A stretch of DNA of 64,000 nt from Actinopolyspora erythraea (GTDB taxonomy: Bacteria; Actinomycetota; Actinomycetes; Mycobacteriales; Pseudonocardiaceae). Both the position numbers and the translations under genes were made by a program. Every line of letters begins with the position of its first letter. Positions within the stretch are counted from its first letter, which is position 1. Location: NCBI RefSeq assembly GCF_002263515.1, contig NZ_CP022752.1, forward strand, positions 372,001 to 436,000. Direction: 5' to 3'. The notes under the pieces were generated by a model, which made no database searches, was not told the DNA's origin, and saw only the letters and a program-made list of their open reading frames with translations. Below, piece by piece: positions 29,867-39,357 of the stretch.

Positions 29867-30907
29867 TTACCGCCCTTCGCTACCCGGGGTGTCCGTTTCC
29901 AGCGCGGTGCGCAGCGCGGAGACCCGGTCGGAGAGCCACTCCGCGTACGTCCGGTCGCCGGGCAGCGTCTCCGGCATGGCGACTACGGGGATGCCGTTGT
30001 TCCGGGCGCGCTCGGTGACCCGTTCGGTCAGCGGTGAGGCGGTCTGGGGATTGTTGATCAGTGCGGCGGGGCGGCCGGAGTCGACGAGTTCCTGCAGTTC
30101 CGCCACGGTGGCCGCCGCCGGATCGTTGCCCGCTTCCACGGAGCGCACGAACGAGGAGGGCGTGATGTCGGTCAGCCCCGCGTTGTCCAGCAGGTGATCG
30201 GCCACCGGAGCGGTGGTCATCACTTCGGTGCCGTGGTGGGCCTCCCGCAGCTCGGTGATGTCCCGTTGGATTCCGTCGAGCGTGTCGCCGAACTCGGTGG
30301 CGGAGCGCTGGAACTCCCGCGACCGGTTCGGGCTGATCTCGCCGAGCCGGTCCGCGATGCGGTCGGCGACCAGCTGGACGGTGTGCGGATCGTACCAGAC
30401 GTGCTCGTTGCCGGAGTGGTGGTGGCCGTGTCCGGATTCGTCGTGCTGGTGGGGCTCGGCGGTGGCGGAGTCGTGCTCGGTCCCCTCCTGCTCGGTCCCC
30501 TCCGGCTCGGCTACCTCCACCGCTTCGATGCCGGGTGGGGCACTGTCGCTGTCGGTGAGCAGTTGGCCGGCGAAGGAGTCGTAGCCGCCGCCGTTGTGGA
30601 CGACGAGGTCGGCGTTGTCGAGCCGTGCCGCGTCGCGCGGGGTGCTCTCGTAGGAGTGGGGGTCGGCCTCGTCGCCGTCGATGATGGCTTCGACCTCGGC
30701 GTTGTCGCCCGCCACGGCCCGCGCGACCGCGGCCCACATGTCCGTGGACGCCACGACGGTGGGCTTGCCTCCCTCCGAGGTGTTGCCGGGCCCGCCGCAG
30801 GCGGTCAGCAACAGGGCGGCGGCCGCCAGTCCGGCTAACGCGGTGACTCCGCCCGGGCGAGGGGAGCGCCCGGTGTGCCCAGGGTGACAACTACGCGTTG
30901 TGTTCAC
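29867..30907 (-). CDS. znuA: Zinc ABC transporter substrate-binding lipoprotein
   Basis: A 346-residue cluster A-I binding protein. The signal peptide ends in the lipobox LLTAC (Cys at about 37). A His-rich acidic loop (HQHDESGHGHHHSGNEH, about 153-169) is typical of zinc-specific ZnuA. The metal-site regions DPHSYESTP, HVWYDPHT and the later VRSVEAGNDPAA are present. First gene of znuACB. The operon lies downstream of a Zur-box candidate at 30953-30967. Confidence 0.92.
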   Translation of the reverse strand: MNTTRSCHPGHTGRSPRPGGVTALAGLAAAALLLTACGGPGNTSEGGKPTVVASTDMWAAVARAVAGDNAEVEAIIDGDEADPHSYESTPRDAARLDNADLVVHNGGGYDSFAGQLLTDSDSAPPGIEAVEVAEPEGTEQEGTEHDSATAEPHQHDESGHGHHHSGNEHVWYDPHTVQLVADRIADRLGEISPNRSREFQRSATEFGDTLDGIQRDITELREAHHGTEVMTTAPVADHLLDNAGLTDITPSSFVRSVEAGNDPAAATVAELQELVDSGRPAALINNPQTASPLTERVTERARNNGIPVVAMPETLPGDRTYAEWLSDRVSALRTALETDTPGSEGR

Positions 30908-30952
30908 GAAGACTCCTGCTTGCCGGATCGTGTCAACTGACTCGACTGCTAA

Positions 30953-30967
30953 TGGAAATCATTGTCA
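30953..30967 (-). promoter_or_regulatory. Candidate Zur box of znuACB
   Basis: On the minus strand the sequence is TGACAATGATTTCCA. It matches the actinobacterial Zur-box pattern (TGANAATGATTNTCA) at all but one or two positions and lies 46-60 bp before the znuA start. Repression by zinc-bound Zur is inferred. The remainder of the gap 30968-31237 shows no gene. Confidence 0.7.
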
Positions 30968-31237
30968 ACTGGAGTCTACGCGCCGTCGCAAGACGGCTTC
31001 CACCCTGTACCCGTTCGAATGATGTGAGCGCGAAGACACGCGCCGGTTCCCGCTCAGGGGTGGCCGGGACGCTGGAACCGGCCACTCGCACCGCCGGGGC
31101 CACGCCGTGCGGGCACCGCGTCGAGCTCCCGCGAGATCGCCGTCGTTCCGGCGCGGCGGTGCCGAACCACCTTCGCGCTCGGCACCGCCGCGGCGGGCTC
31201 AGTCGGGCGAGTATCGATGAACCGCGCCGGTGGCGTC

Positions 31238-32341
31238 CTACGAGGCGGTCAGCCGGCTGCCCGTCCGGGGGTCGAACAGGTGCAGCTCCTCCGGATCCCG
31301 CGCCACCACCGAGACGCGGTCGCCCAGTTTCGGCGGCTCGCGGCCGTCGGTGCGCACCACCAGCCGGGAGCCGGAGTCGGCGGCTGTCGGGCGGGTGTGC
31401 ACCAGCGCGTCGGCTCCCAGCTCCTCCACGAGCTCGACGGTGAGTTCGGCGCCGTCCTCGCCGGGGGAGGTGAGTCGCAACGACTCCGGGCGCATCCCGA
31501 CCGTCACCTCCTCTAGTCCGTGTTCGGAGGCGGCCGAGAGCGTCTCACGGGGTAACGGGACGGTGTGCCCGTCGAGGATCGCGCCGCCGTCGGTGAGCCG
31601 TGCCGTGCGCAGGTTCATGGCGGGGGAGCCGATGAAGCCGGCCACGAAGGAGTTGGCGGGCCGCTCGTAGAGCTCGCGCGGCGTGTCGACCTGCTGCAGC
31701 CGTCCCTGGGCGAGTACGGCGACCCGGTGCCCCATCGTCATCGCCTCGACCTGGTCGTGGGTCACGTAAACCGTCGTGGTGCCGAGTCGCCGCTGCAGCG
31801 CGGCGATGTTGGCCCGTGTCTCCACGCGCAGTTTCGCGTCCAGGTTGGACAACGGTTCGTCCATGAGGAACACGCTCGGGTCGCGCACGATGGCCCTTCC
31901 CATCGCGACGCGCTGGCGCTGCCCGCCGGACAGTTCCCGTGGCTTGCGGTCCAGGTACTCGCTCAGGTCGAGCATCTCGGCCGCTTGGGCGACCTTCTCC
32001 CGGATGGTGTCCTTCCGCTCCTTGCGGAGTCGCAGCGCGAAGCCCATGTTCTCGGCCACCGTCATGTGCGGGTAGAGGGCGTAGGACTGGAAGACCATCG
32101 CGATGTCGCGCGACTTGGGCGGGACGTGCGTGACGTCGCGCCCTCCGATGCGGATGGCGCCCTCGTCGATGTCCTCCAGGCCCGCGATCATCCGCAGCGC
32201 CGTGGACTTGCCCGAGCCCGAGGGGCCGACGAGCACCAGGAACTCGCCGTCGCCGATTTCCAGGTCGAGCCCGTCCACCGCGCGGACCGGGTTCGTTCCG
32301 GGGAAAACGCGTGAAGCGCCGATGTATGCGACCTCGGCCAT
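31238..32341 (-). CDS. Sugar ABC transporter ATPase (MsiK/UgpC type)
   Basis: A 367-residue ATPase with Walker A GPSGSGKST, Q-loop VFQSYALYPHMTV, signature ELSGGQRQRVAMGRA, Walker B LMDEPLSNLDAKLR and H-loop YVTHDQVEAMT. The C-terminal TOBE/MOB regulatory domain (about 240-367) is complete. MsiK-type ATPases energise several different sugar importers in actinomycetes. No permease or binding-protein genes are adjacent, which fits such a shared ATPase. The start at 32341 has AAAGGTG upstream. It is divergent from a LacI-type regulator. Confidence 0.9.
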   Translation of the reverse strand: MAEVAYIGASRVFPGTNPVRAVDGLDLEIGDGEFLVLVGPSGSGKSTALRMIAGLEDIDEGAIRIGGRDVTHVPPKSRDIAMVFQSYALYPHMTVAENMGFALRLRKERKDTIREKVAQAAEMLDLSEYLDRKPRELSGGQRQRVAMGRAIVRDPSVFLMDEPLSNLDAKLRVETRANIAALQRRLGTTTVYVTHDQVEAMTMGHRVAVLAQGRLQQVDTPRELYERPANSFVAGFIGSPAMNLRTARLTDGGAILDGHTVPLPRETLSAASEHGLEEVTVGMRPESLRLTSPGEDGAELTVELVEELGADALVHTRPTAADSGSRLVVRTDGREPPKLGDRVSVVARDPEELHLFDPRTGSRLTAS

Positions 32342-32359
32342 GTGTGACACACCTTTCAC

Positions 32360-32390
32360 CGAAGGATTGGTCTGGACAAATTATCCTTCG
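32360..32390 (-). promoter_or_regulatory. Inverted repeat around the msiK-like promoter
   Basis: CGAAGGAT (32360-32367) and ATCCTTCG (32383-32390) form a perfect 8-bp inverted repeat with a 15-bp spacer. It encloses a GATAAT-like -10 (minus strand). The spacer contains TTGGTCTGGACA, which resembles the core of DasR (dre) sites (TGGTCTAGACCA). Operator identity is a guess. Confidence 0.45.
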
Positions 32391-32598
32391 AGTGATCACG
32401 CCGCCACCCCCGAATGTCGGAGGGAATTCGTTTCTCCTGGTTCGGTCGCGGTGGCCCTTTCGGCTGCTCGACGGCGGGACGTCCGCCGCGGGGGCGAACG
32501 GTTGGCACCGCCGAACGGGTTCTCCGCCGAGGGAGAAGGGAAAACTTCGTCAAAATGGTTGTGGGATCTGGGTCATCAAAGCTTCACCCAGACTTACT

Positions 32599-32613
32599 GA
32601 ACCGTTACGGTTC
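32599..32613. promoter_or_regulatory. Palindrome GAACCGTTACGGTTC at the lacI-type gene start
   Basis: A perfect 6-3-6 palindrome that ends 4 bp before the ATG of the LacI-family gene. Its place suggests an autoregulatory operator that would block transcription or initiation. LacI operators usually have a central CG, so another regulator is possible. Confidence 0.5.
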
Positions 32614-32617
32614 CCGC

Positions 32618-33721
32618 ATGGTGCGGTCTACGAATTCGAGGCGACCCGCGACACTGGCGTCGCTCGCCGCGGAACTCGGCGTTTCCCGGACTACGGTATC
32701 CAACGCCTACAACCGTCCCGACCAGCTTTCCCCGGAACTGCGCAAACGCGTACTCGACACCGCCCGCAGGCTGGGCTATCCCGGCCCGGACCCGGTGGCG
32801 CGTTCGCTGCGCACCCGCAAGGCGGGGGCGGTCGGACTGCTGCTGACCGAGAATCTGTCCTACGCGTTCCGCGATCCCGCGGCGGTCGGTTTCCTCGAAG
32901 GACTCGCGTTGGCCTGTGAGGACGCCGATCACGGCCTGCTGCTGATTCCGGCCAACCCGGAGCACGAGGACGTGGCCGCCGTGCACAGCGCGGGGGTCGA
33001 CGGTTTCGTGGTCTACTCCGTTCCCGACGACGATCCGCATCTGGCCGCCGTCATGGAACGCCCGGTTCCGACGGTGATCTGCGACCAGCCCAGCCTGCCC
33101 GAGATCGACCGGGTCGGCATCGACGACGGGGCGGCCATCAAGGAGCTGGCCAGGCACCTCATCGAGCTCGGCCACCGAAAGATCGGGGTCGTGTGCATGC
33201 GGTTGGCCCGGCTGCGCAACGACGGCCCCGCGTCTCCGGAACGGCAGTCCAGGGCGAACTTCCACGTGCAGCGTGCCAGGCTCACGGCGCTGTCCGAGGC
33301 CTTCGCCGAGATAGGCGTGGACTGGGAGCAGGTGCCGGTCATCGAGCGCTTCGACCACACCACGGAGTCGGGTGGTTCCGCGGCCGCCCAGCTGATGGAG
33401 CTGGACCCGGAGATCACCGCGATCATCTGCACGTCCGACATCCTGGCCCTGGGCGCGCTCTCCGAGGTCAGGAGGCAGGGCAGGCGGGTGCCGCAGGACA
33501 TCACCATCACCGGCTTCGACGGGATCGACGACGCCGAGCGGGTCGGGCTGACCACCGTGCGGCAGCCCGTGCTGGAGAAGGGCAGGGCCGCGGGGAGGCT
33601 CCTGCTGGACTCCGCGGAGTCGAGCGGCAAGCCGCGCGAGGTGCTGCTGGAGACCCAACTGGTCACCGGTTCGACGGCGGGATCCCCTCGCTCGGTGGAG
33701 GAGCGCTGGTTCGGTCCGTGA
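32618..33721 (+). CDS. LacI-family transcriptional regulator
   Basis: A 367-residue repressor. The N-terminal helix-turn-helix is TLASLAAELGVSRTTVSNAYNRPDQL, followed by the hinge helix region. The periplasmic-binding-protein-like effector domain contains AIICTSDILALGAL and ITGFDGIDDAER. It probably responds to a sugar and controls the divergent sugar ATPase or itself. ATG at 32618 has no clear Shine-Dalgarno, so a leaderless message is possible. The long open frame before it is intergenic. Confidence 0.9.
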   Translation: MVRSTNSRRPATLASLAAELGVSRTTVSNAYNRPDQLSPELRKRVLDTARRLGYPGPDPVARSLRTRKAGAVGLLLTENLSYAFRDPAAVGFLEGLALACEDADHGLLLIPANPEHEDVAAVHSAGVDGFVVYSVPDDDPHLAAVMERPVPTVICDQPSLPEIDRVGIDDGAAIKELARHLIELGHRKIGVVCMRLARLRNDGPASPERQSRANFHVQRARLTALSEAFAEIGVDWEQVPVIERFDHTTESGGSAAAQLMELDPEITAIICTSDILALGALSEVRRQGRRVPQDITITGFDGIDDAERVGLTTVRQPVLEKGRAAGRLLLDSAESSGKPREVLLETQLVTGSTAGSPRSVEERWFGP

Positions 33722-33825
33722 CGGTTCCGCCGCACCGGGCCGGGCGGGGCCGTGAAGCCTCGGGGGTGGTCGTCCCGGCCGCCCCGTTTCGCGAGCAGGG
33801 GGAAGAGGAGCCCCCGGACGGCCGG

Positions 33826-35436
33826 TCAGCTCCGCGGCTGGCCGAGGAGACCGCCGGTGTCCAGCAGTTTGTAGGCCCTCCGCGAGACCGCCAGCAGCTC
33901 CTCGGTGGGCAACTGGGACTCCGGAACCTCGCCGGCGGCCGTCTCGTAGGCGTCGTGCAGTTCGATCAGCGCTTTGCGCAGCCGTTCCGGGTCGCTTCGA
34001 GGCAGCTCGGTCAGTTCCCGCACCCGCGCGAGCGACCCCCGCAGTCTGGCCAGCCATGCGCCGTGCGGGGAGAGCCAGGCCACCAGGACGGCCACCGCCG
34101 CGCCGAGCAGGGTCGCCCAGAGTCTGCTGCTGGCCAGCTGCGCGGGGGTGTCCGGGGTCATGAGCCCGCTCACCAGCAACGCCACCGGCGTGGCGAACAG
34201 CAGCCCGAACGCGTAGTTGACGGTCACGGTCAGCTCGGCCCCCCACTGCAGCGCTGCCAGCAGCAGGATGAGCACCCACACGGCGGGGTGCGTGGACAGC
34301 AGCGCCAGACCGATCAGCACGCCGCCCAGGGTTCCCGCGACACGTTGCAGCATCCGGGGAACGGAACGGGAGGTGCTGGTGGCCTGCAGCACCGAGACCG
34401 CCGAGACACCGGCCCAGTAGATGTGCCCGATGTCGAGCAGGTCGGCCAGGAGGCCCGCCAGCAGCGCGGCGACGCCCACCCGCGCCGCGAACGGCCAGAG
34501 CCAGCTGCCGGAGCCCCTGCCCGGCCGCACGGCGGCCAGCAGCACCTCTCGGATCGTGTGCCACCGGGAGGGCGGCAGCGCCGGTACGGCGGCCGACTCC
34601 TGGCGGGCGTAACCGGGTGAGCCCGGCGACTCGCCCGCGCGGATCCTGGTGGCCGTCTCGCGCAGCGAGCGGACGGTCTCGCTCGCGGCGCGCCCGGAGG
34701 CCCCCAGCACCTCGCAGATCTCGGCGGTCTGGATCAGCTCACTGTGTTCCTCGGTGTCGCGTTGTCGCCGTCCCACCAGGGCGAGGCGGGCCCAGGCGGT
34801 CTCCACCGCCACCGCCGACCGGTGCCTGGCCAGCACGTCGGAGCGGTCCGAGAGGTAGGCGGCCGTGGCCTCCAGGGCGGCTGCCACCGCCCTGCGCTGC
34901 GGGCGCAGTCCGGCGAACATCGCTCCGGTGACGCACACGATCCAGGCGAACGCGCCGCTGACGGCGCAGACGGCCAGGTGCGGTGCGACCTCGGCGGGGG
35001 TGATGGCGAGGTTCGCGCAGGCCCCGGTGGCGAACGAGAAGATCAGCCCGCCCGGGGCGCCCAGTTTGACGGCGGTGGTGGCGGCGGTGGCCAGCGCACC
35101 GACCACGGCGGTGCCGGTGACAACCAGCAGCCGGTGTTGCCAGGGCGCCACGTCGGCCAGCGCGATCGCGTCGCCCACCCCCACGGCGACCACCATCCCC
35201 GCCGCGACCGCGGCCAGCGATCGGGTCTGGTTGCGGTACGGCTCGCTGCGGCAGTAGACGCTGGTCAGCGCGCCGAACACCGCTCCGGCGACCAGGTCCA
35301 GCCGGTCGAGCCACAGTAGCACCAGCAGTGGTGTCAGAACGGAGAGGAACGCCCGCATCGCGGGCCACACGATCGGACCATGCCGGTTCAGGTGAACGGT
35401 TTCACGGAGATGACGTGCCAGTATTGTCGAGGACAC
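33826..35436 (-). CDS. FUSC-family membrane protein (putative aromatic/drug exporter)
   Basis: A 536-residue protein with two blocks of about five or six membrane segments (about 25-175 and 300-450). They are separated by a cytoplasmic helical region (about 180-290). This duplicated arrangement is that of FUSC/YccS-type exporters related to p-hydroxybenzoate efflux AaeB. The gene is divergent from a MarR regulator with only 46 bp between starts, so the MarR protein very probably controls it. The substrate is unknown. Confidence 0.82.
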   Translation of the reverse strand: MSSTILARHLRETVHLNRHGPIVWPAMRAFLSVLTPLLVLLWLDRLDLVAGAVFGALTSVYCRSEPYRNQTRSLAAVAAGMVVAVGVGDAIALADVAPWQHRLLVVTGTAVVGALATAATTAVKLGAPGGLIFSFATGACANLAITPAEVAPHLAVCAVSGAFAWIVCVTGAMFAGLRPQRRAVAAALEATAAYLSDRSDVLARHRSAVAVETAWARLALVGRRQRDTEEHSELIQTAEICEVLGASGRAASETVRSLRETATRIRAGESPGSPGYARQESAAVPALPPSRWHTIREVLLAAVRPGRGSGSWLWPFAARVGVAALLAGLLADLLDIGHIYWAGVSAVSVLQATSTSRSVPRMLQRVAGTLGGVLIGLALLSTHPAVWVLILLLAALQWGAELTVTVNYAFGLLFATPVALLVSGLMTPDTPAQLASSRLWATLLGAAVAVLVAWLSPHGAWLARLRGSLARVRELTELPRSDPERLRKALIELHDAYETAAGEVPESQLPTEELLAVSRRAYKLLDTGGLLGQPRS

Positions 35437-35444
35437 GTTCTATC

Positions 35445-35466
35445 GTAATACATAAGTGTTTTACTA
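35445..35466. promoter_or_regulatory. Candidate MarR operator in the FUSC/marR gap
   Basis: The A/T-rich 46-bp gap holds an imperfect inverted repeat (GTAATAC ... GTGTTTTAC). MarR proteins bind 16-20 bp palindromes in such divergent promoters. Confidence 0.4.
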
Positions 35467-35482
35467 GTGAATTGATGGTGGT

Positions 35483-36028
35483 ATGAAACGCCCTCCGGAC
35501 ATCATCAGCGCAGCGCGCGGGCAGTGGAAGGAGATCCATCCCGAGCTGGACACCTCCAGCATGGAGGTCGTCGGCCGGGTGCTCCGCGCGGCCGCCGTGC
35601 TGCGCCAACGGTTGGACACCACCCTGAGCGACGAGGGGCTCAACCGGGCCGAGTTCGACCTCCTCTCGGCGCTGCGCCGCAGCGGGGAACCGGTCACGCC
35701 GGGACGCCTCAACAGCCTGATGGTCGCCTCCGGGGCGGCGACGACCAAACGCGTGCAGCAACTCGCGGAGCGCGGCCTTCTCGAACGCGTCCGCGACCAG
35801 CACGACCGACGCAGCGCACGGGTCCTGATCACCGAGTACGGCGCGGAGGTCATCGACAGGGCCTTCGCCAGGAATCTGGACGCGGAGCGTGAACTGCTCG
35901 CCGGGCTCAGCTCCAAGCAGCGCGACGCCGTGGCCGGCGGACTCGCGGAACTGCTCTACTCCCTGGAGGGCACCCCGCCCCCCGCGCCGCAGTCCCCGGG
36001 CCCGGACGAGCCACCGGCGCGGCGGTGA
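35483..36028 (+). CDS. MarR-family transcriptional regulator
   Basis: A 181-residue winged-helix protein. The recognition helix lies around LNSLMVASGAATTKRVQQLAERGL, and the wing has the typical DQHDRRSARVLIT. It should bind as a dimer to the short gap it shares with the divergent FUSC exporter gene. The last ~25 residues are a Pro-rich tail. Confidence 0.9.
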   Translation: MKRPPDIISAARGQWKEIHPELDTSSMEVVGRVLRAAAVLRQRLDTTLSDEGLNRAEFDLLSALRRSGEPVTPGRLNSLMVASGAATTKRVQQLAERGLLERVRDQHDRRSARVLITEYGAEVIDRAFARNLDAERELLAGLSSKQRDAVAGGLAELLYSLEGTPPPAPQSPGPDEPPARR

Positions 36029-36135
36029 GGTGCCGGGGTCGGCTCCCGGCCGATCGCCGCTCGCCCGGCTCCGCCCTCGGGGCGGGAACCGGGCGGGGCC
36101 ACCACGTGAGCGCCCGGCCGCCGGACGAACTCCCG

Positions 36136-37770
36136 TCAGTAGTTCCGCCAGGCGCCCCGCTCGTACTCGACGATCCTCGGATGCATCAGGGTCGAGGGCT
36201 CGACGCCGGCGATTCGGCCCCGGTCCGGCGGGAACACCGTCGCCGCCCGCAACGTGCGCTCGTCCAGCGTCCGCAGCTCCGGCACGTCCTCCGCCAGCCG
36301 AGGTCGTGGTGCGGAGTCGCCGGAGACACCCAGTTGGAAGCCCCACTGCCCGAAGCTCGGGATGGGACGGGAGTACGGCACGGTGGCCAGCCCGGCCTGC
36401 CGCATGGACGCCTCGACGCACCAGTAGGCCTCGGGCGCGAAGTACGGTGAGCCCGCCTGCACGTTGACCCTGGCCCCCTCGGCCATCGATCTGCGCACCA
36501 GCGAGTAGAACTCGGTGGAGTACAGCTTCGCGGTCTCGGTGGAGTCCGGATCGGGCATGTCCACCAGGATCGCGTCGTAGCGCTCCCCGTTGCGGCGCAA
36601 CCAGCTGAACGCGTCCGCCGCGACCGTGCTCACGCGCGGATCGTCGAAGGCGTGCTCGTTCAGCGAGGTCAGACGCGGGTCCTGCCGCCCCAACCGCAGC
36701 ACCGCCGGGTCGAGTTCGACCAGCGTGACCCGCTCCACCTCCGGATAGCGCAGCACTTCGCGCAGCGCGAGCCCGTCACCACCGCCCAGGATCAGCACGT
36801 TCGAGGGATTACCCACCATGGCCGGGTGCACCAGGGCCTCGTGGTAGCGGCGCTCGTCCACCGAACTGAACTGCAGGTCCCCGTTGAGGAACAGCCGGGT
36901 GTCGGTCCGCCCGCTCAGCGATCTGGACCGGGTGAGCACGATCTCCTGGTACTTCGACCGCTCCGCGTGCACGACCGGATCGTCGTAGAGCGCCTGCCGC
37001 GCCGTGGTCTCGAACCGGCCGGACAGCGCGAAGGCGCCGCCGAGCACACCACCGATCAGCACGACCAGTGCCGTCAGCAGCGCCACCAGCCGCTTTCCCA
37101 GCTCAACCCGGTAGACGGTCAGGATCAGCCCCAGCCCCGCCGCCGCGTTGAGCATGCCGACCAGCAGCGCTCCCCGGACCTGGCCCAGCAGCGGGAGCAG
37201 CAGGAACGGGAAGGCCAGTCCCCCGATCAGGGCGCCCACGTAGTCGGCGGCGAACATGTCGGCCACCGCCGACCCCGCCTCCTGGCGCCTGATCCGCTGC
37301 AACAGCACCATCAGCAGCGGGATCTCCGCGCCGATCAGTGTCCCCAGCACCAGGGAGGTCACGATCAGCATCGGCGTGTACAGGCTCAGCCACGCGAAGG
37401 CGGCGTAGAGCCCGAGCACGCTCAGCCCCCCGAGCAGCGCCAGCACCAGCTCCACGACGACGAAGGAGACCGCCGCCCGGCGTTGCAGCGGTTTGGCCAC
37501 CAGCGCGCCGATCCCCATGGCGAACACCATCAACGACAGCACGATGGAGGCCTGGCCCACGCTGTTGCCGATCAGGTAACTGCCGAGCGCGACCAGCGCG
37601 AGCTCGTAGACGAGTCCGCACGCCGAGCAGACGAACACCGCCAACAGCACCGCGAACCGTGCCGGGCCTGGCCGGTGGAACCAGGCGGTTCGATTCGCCG
37701 CGCTGTCGGGGCCGTCGGGGGCCGAGTCCGCCGCTCCGGCGAGTTCGTCTTCCTGTTCGGTGCTGGTCAT
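36136..37770 (-). CDS. Membrane-bound spermidine-synthase-like protein
   Basis: A 544-residue fusion. About seven or eight membrane segments (residues ~38-270) lead into a spermidine-synthase fold. The catalytic domain shows YQEIVLTRS, LFLNGDLQFSSVDERRYHE, the SAM/dcSAM site LILGGGDGLALREVL and DMPDPDSTE. The last differs from the usual D-x-x-DP-x-GP motif, so the product may not be spermidine. It is the last gene of the DUF4178-DUF4247-DUF350 operon. Confidence 0.82.
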   Translation of the reverse strand: MTSTEQEDELAGAADSAPDGPDSAANRTAWFHRPGPARFAVLLAVFVCSACGLVYELALVALGSYLIGNSVGQASIVLSLMVFAMGIGALVAKPLQRRAAVSFVVVELVLALLGGLSVLGLYAAFAWLSLYTPMLIVTSLVLGTLIGAEIPLLMVLLQRIRRQEAGSAVADMFAADYVGALIGGLAFPFLLLPLLGQVRGALLVGMLNAAAGLGLILTVYRVELGKRLVALLTALVVLIGGVLGGAFALSGRFETTARQALYDDPVVHAERSKYQEIVLTRSRSLSGRTDTRLFLNGDLQFSSVDERRYHEALVHPAMVGNPSNVLILGGGDGLALREVLRYPEVERVTLVELDPAVLRLGRQDPRLTSLNEHAFDDPRVSTVAADAFSWLRRNGERYDAILVDMPDPDSTETAKLYSTEFYSLVRRSMAEGARVNVQAGSPYFAPEAYWCVEASMRQAGLATVPYSRPIPSFGQWGFQLGVSGDSAPRPRLAEDVPELRTLDERTLRAATVFPPDRGRIAGVEPSTLMHPRIVEYERGAWRNY

Positions 37771-37816
37771 GGCCTCCAGTGTTCACCCTTGTAAGCGAGG
37801 GGACGGGGGTGGGCGG

Positions 37817-38242
37817 TTACCAGATCGCCGCGGCGATGATCGTCGCGATCACCACGTGCGCCGCCGCCGAGACCCAGGTTCCCGGGTGGGCGGATTCGGT
37901 GGACAGCTCGTCGCCGAGCCTGCGCGGCGTGACCGCGTCGATGAGCAGGAAGGAGAGCCCCATCAGGATCAGCCCGAGCAGCCCGTAGGACAGCGTGCCG
38001 ATCAGACCGTAGACCAGGTCGTTCGAACTGGCGGCGATGGCGGTGGTGAGGATGATCCCCACGCCGAGCAGGCCCGAGACCAGCAGGATGGCCGCGTTCG
38101 CGTTGCGGTTGACCCAGATGAGGTCGCGTAGCTTGCCCGGGGTGACCAGATCCACGAGCACGTAGCCGAGGATCATCAGAACGGTCCCGACGATGCCGTA
38201 GGCGATCGCCGCGGACAGGCCGAAGAGCAGTTCCTGGAACAA
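37817..38242 (-). CDS. DUF350-family membrane protein
   Basis: A 141-residue protein with four membrane segments built as an internal duplication: GYVLVDLVTPGKLRDLI in the first half corresponds to SFLLIDAVTPRRLGDEL in the second. This is the DUF350 (YjfL-like) pattern. Function is unknown. It lies 77 bp after the membrane protein gene at 38320 and 46 bp before the spermidine-synthase-like gene. Confidence 0.85.
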   Translation of the reverse strand: MFQELLFGLSAAIAYGIVGTVLMILGYVLVDLVTPGKLRDLIWVNRNANAAILLVSGLLGVGIILTTAIAASSNDLVYGLIGTLSYGLLGLILMGLSFLLIDAVTPRRLGDELSTESAHPGTWVSAAAHVVIATIIAAAIW

Positions 38243-38319
38243 CTGTTGTGCCTTTCGGGTCGTAGCGGAACGGGGTGATGGTCACTGCTGCCGAGGGGGT
38301 GACCGAGGCGCCGCGGTGG

Positions 38320-39357
38320 TCACCGATCTCCGGGAGGCGGCCCCTGCGGAGGTCGCGGTGGTGCTCCTCCGACGGGTGGTGGCGCCTGGCCGGGCCACTG
38401 CGGTGGGCCCGGTGGCCCCGGAGGTGGTCCTTCGTCAGGAGGCTGGTGCGGCGGCGGTGGACCGTCCGAGTCGTTCGCGTTCCGTTGCCGGACGATGCCC
38501 ACGACACCGAGCACGAGGCTGACCACCGTGACGGTTCCGAGCACCCCCAGCCAGATCCAGCGCCACAGGCCGGCGGGTCCGGCGTCGGCGTCCGGCAGCG
38601 ATTCTTCCGGTTGGGCACCGGCTCTGCTCTCGGCCGGGTGCGCCGGCAGCGATCCCTCCTGGGAGAGCAGCAGCGGGAGGGCCAGCGCGGCCTGACCGGT
38701 GGTGTCCACCGGTGCCTCGATGAACCGTTCGGCGGTGATGCCCAGCTCGGCGAAGTCGGACTCGTGCGGCAGGTCCATCCCCGAATCGGGGGCCTGCTCC
38801 ACCGTCAGCTCGACGGCGCTCCAGTCGTCGCTGTAATCCGAGGTGTAGGCCACGGTGGCCCTGACCTCGACCCATTCCTCGCAGGTGCTGGCCGGGGTGT
38901 TCGGCCCGCGGCTCGATCCCTGGTCGTAGCTGTCGGCGGGATCATTCGGAGAGGTGGACTCGTCCGGCCGGGATTCCCCGGAACCGGAATCCTCCCCGTC
39001 GGGCATCCCTATGTCGTAGTCCGGTTCGGACTCGTAGAGTTCGGAATATTCGAGATCGTCATCGCCGTCGGTCAGCTTCCACCCGAAACAGATACCGTAG
39101 CGTCGCTCCGCCTCGGCGAGCTCCTGGGACAGCTGACGGGACTCGGTGTCGGTGAACCGGGGGATGGACTGCCCGCCGTAGCTCTGCATCCGGGAGTACC
39201 TGCTGCTCTCCTCGCCGTAGAACGAGTCCGAACCGCCCTTTCCGCCCGTGCCGAGGACGATCAGGGTGAGCACCACGGCGGCGAGCCCGAAGAACGCCAG
39301 CAGTCCGAGTGTCTTTCCGGTCTTGTTGTCGTTCGTTCCACTGTTTCCCGTGCTCAT
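38320..39357 (-). CDS. Two-TM protein with Pro-rich tail, unknown
   Basis: A 345-residue protein not recognised as a named family. It has a membrane segment at about 17-35, then an acidic Ser/Asp/Glu-rich extracytoplasmic region with two Cys (about 90 and 159) that could pair. A second membrane segment is at about 268-290. The cytoplasmic tail (about 297-345) is almost all Pro, Gly and Gln. It overlaps the DUF4247 gene upstream by 4 bp (ATGA), so it belongs to the five-gene module. Confidence 0.75.
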   Translation of the reverse strand: MSTGNSGTNDNKTGKTLGLLAFFGLAAVVLTLIVLGTGGKGGSDSFYGEESSRYSRMQSYGGQSIPRFTDTESRQLSQELAEAERRYGICFGWKLTDGDDDLEYSELYESEPDYDIGMPDGEDSGSGESRPDESTSPNDPADSYDQGSSRGPNTPASTCEEWVEVRATVAYTSDYSDDWSAVELTVEQAPDSGMDLPHESDFAELGITAERFIEAPVDTTGQAALALPLLLSQEGSLPAHPAESRAGAQPEESLPDADAGPAGLWRWIWLGVLGTVTVVSLVLGVVGIVRQRNANDSDGPPPPHQPPDEGPPPGPPGPPQWPGQAPPPVGGAPPRPPQGPPPGDR

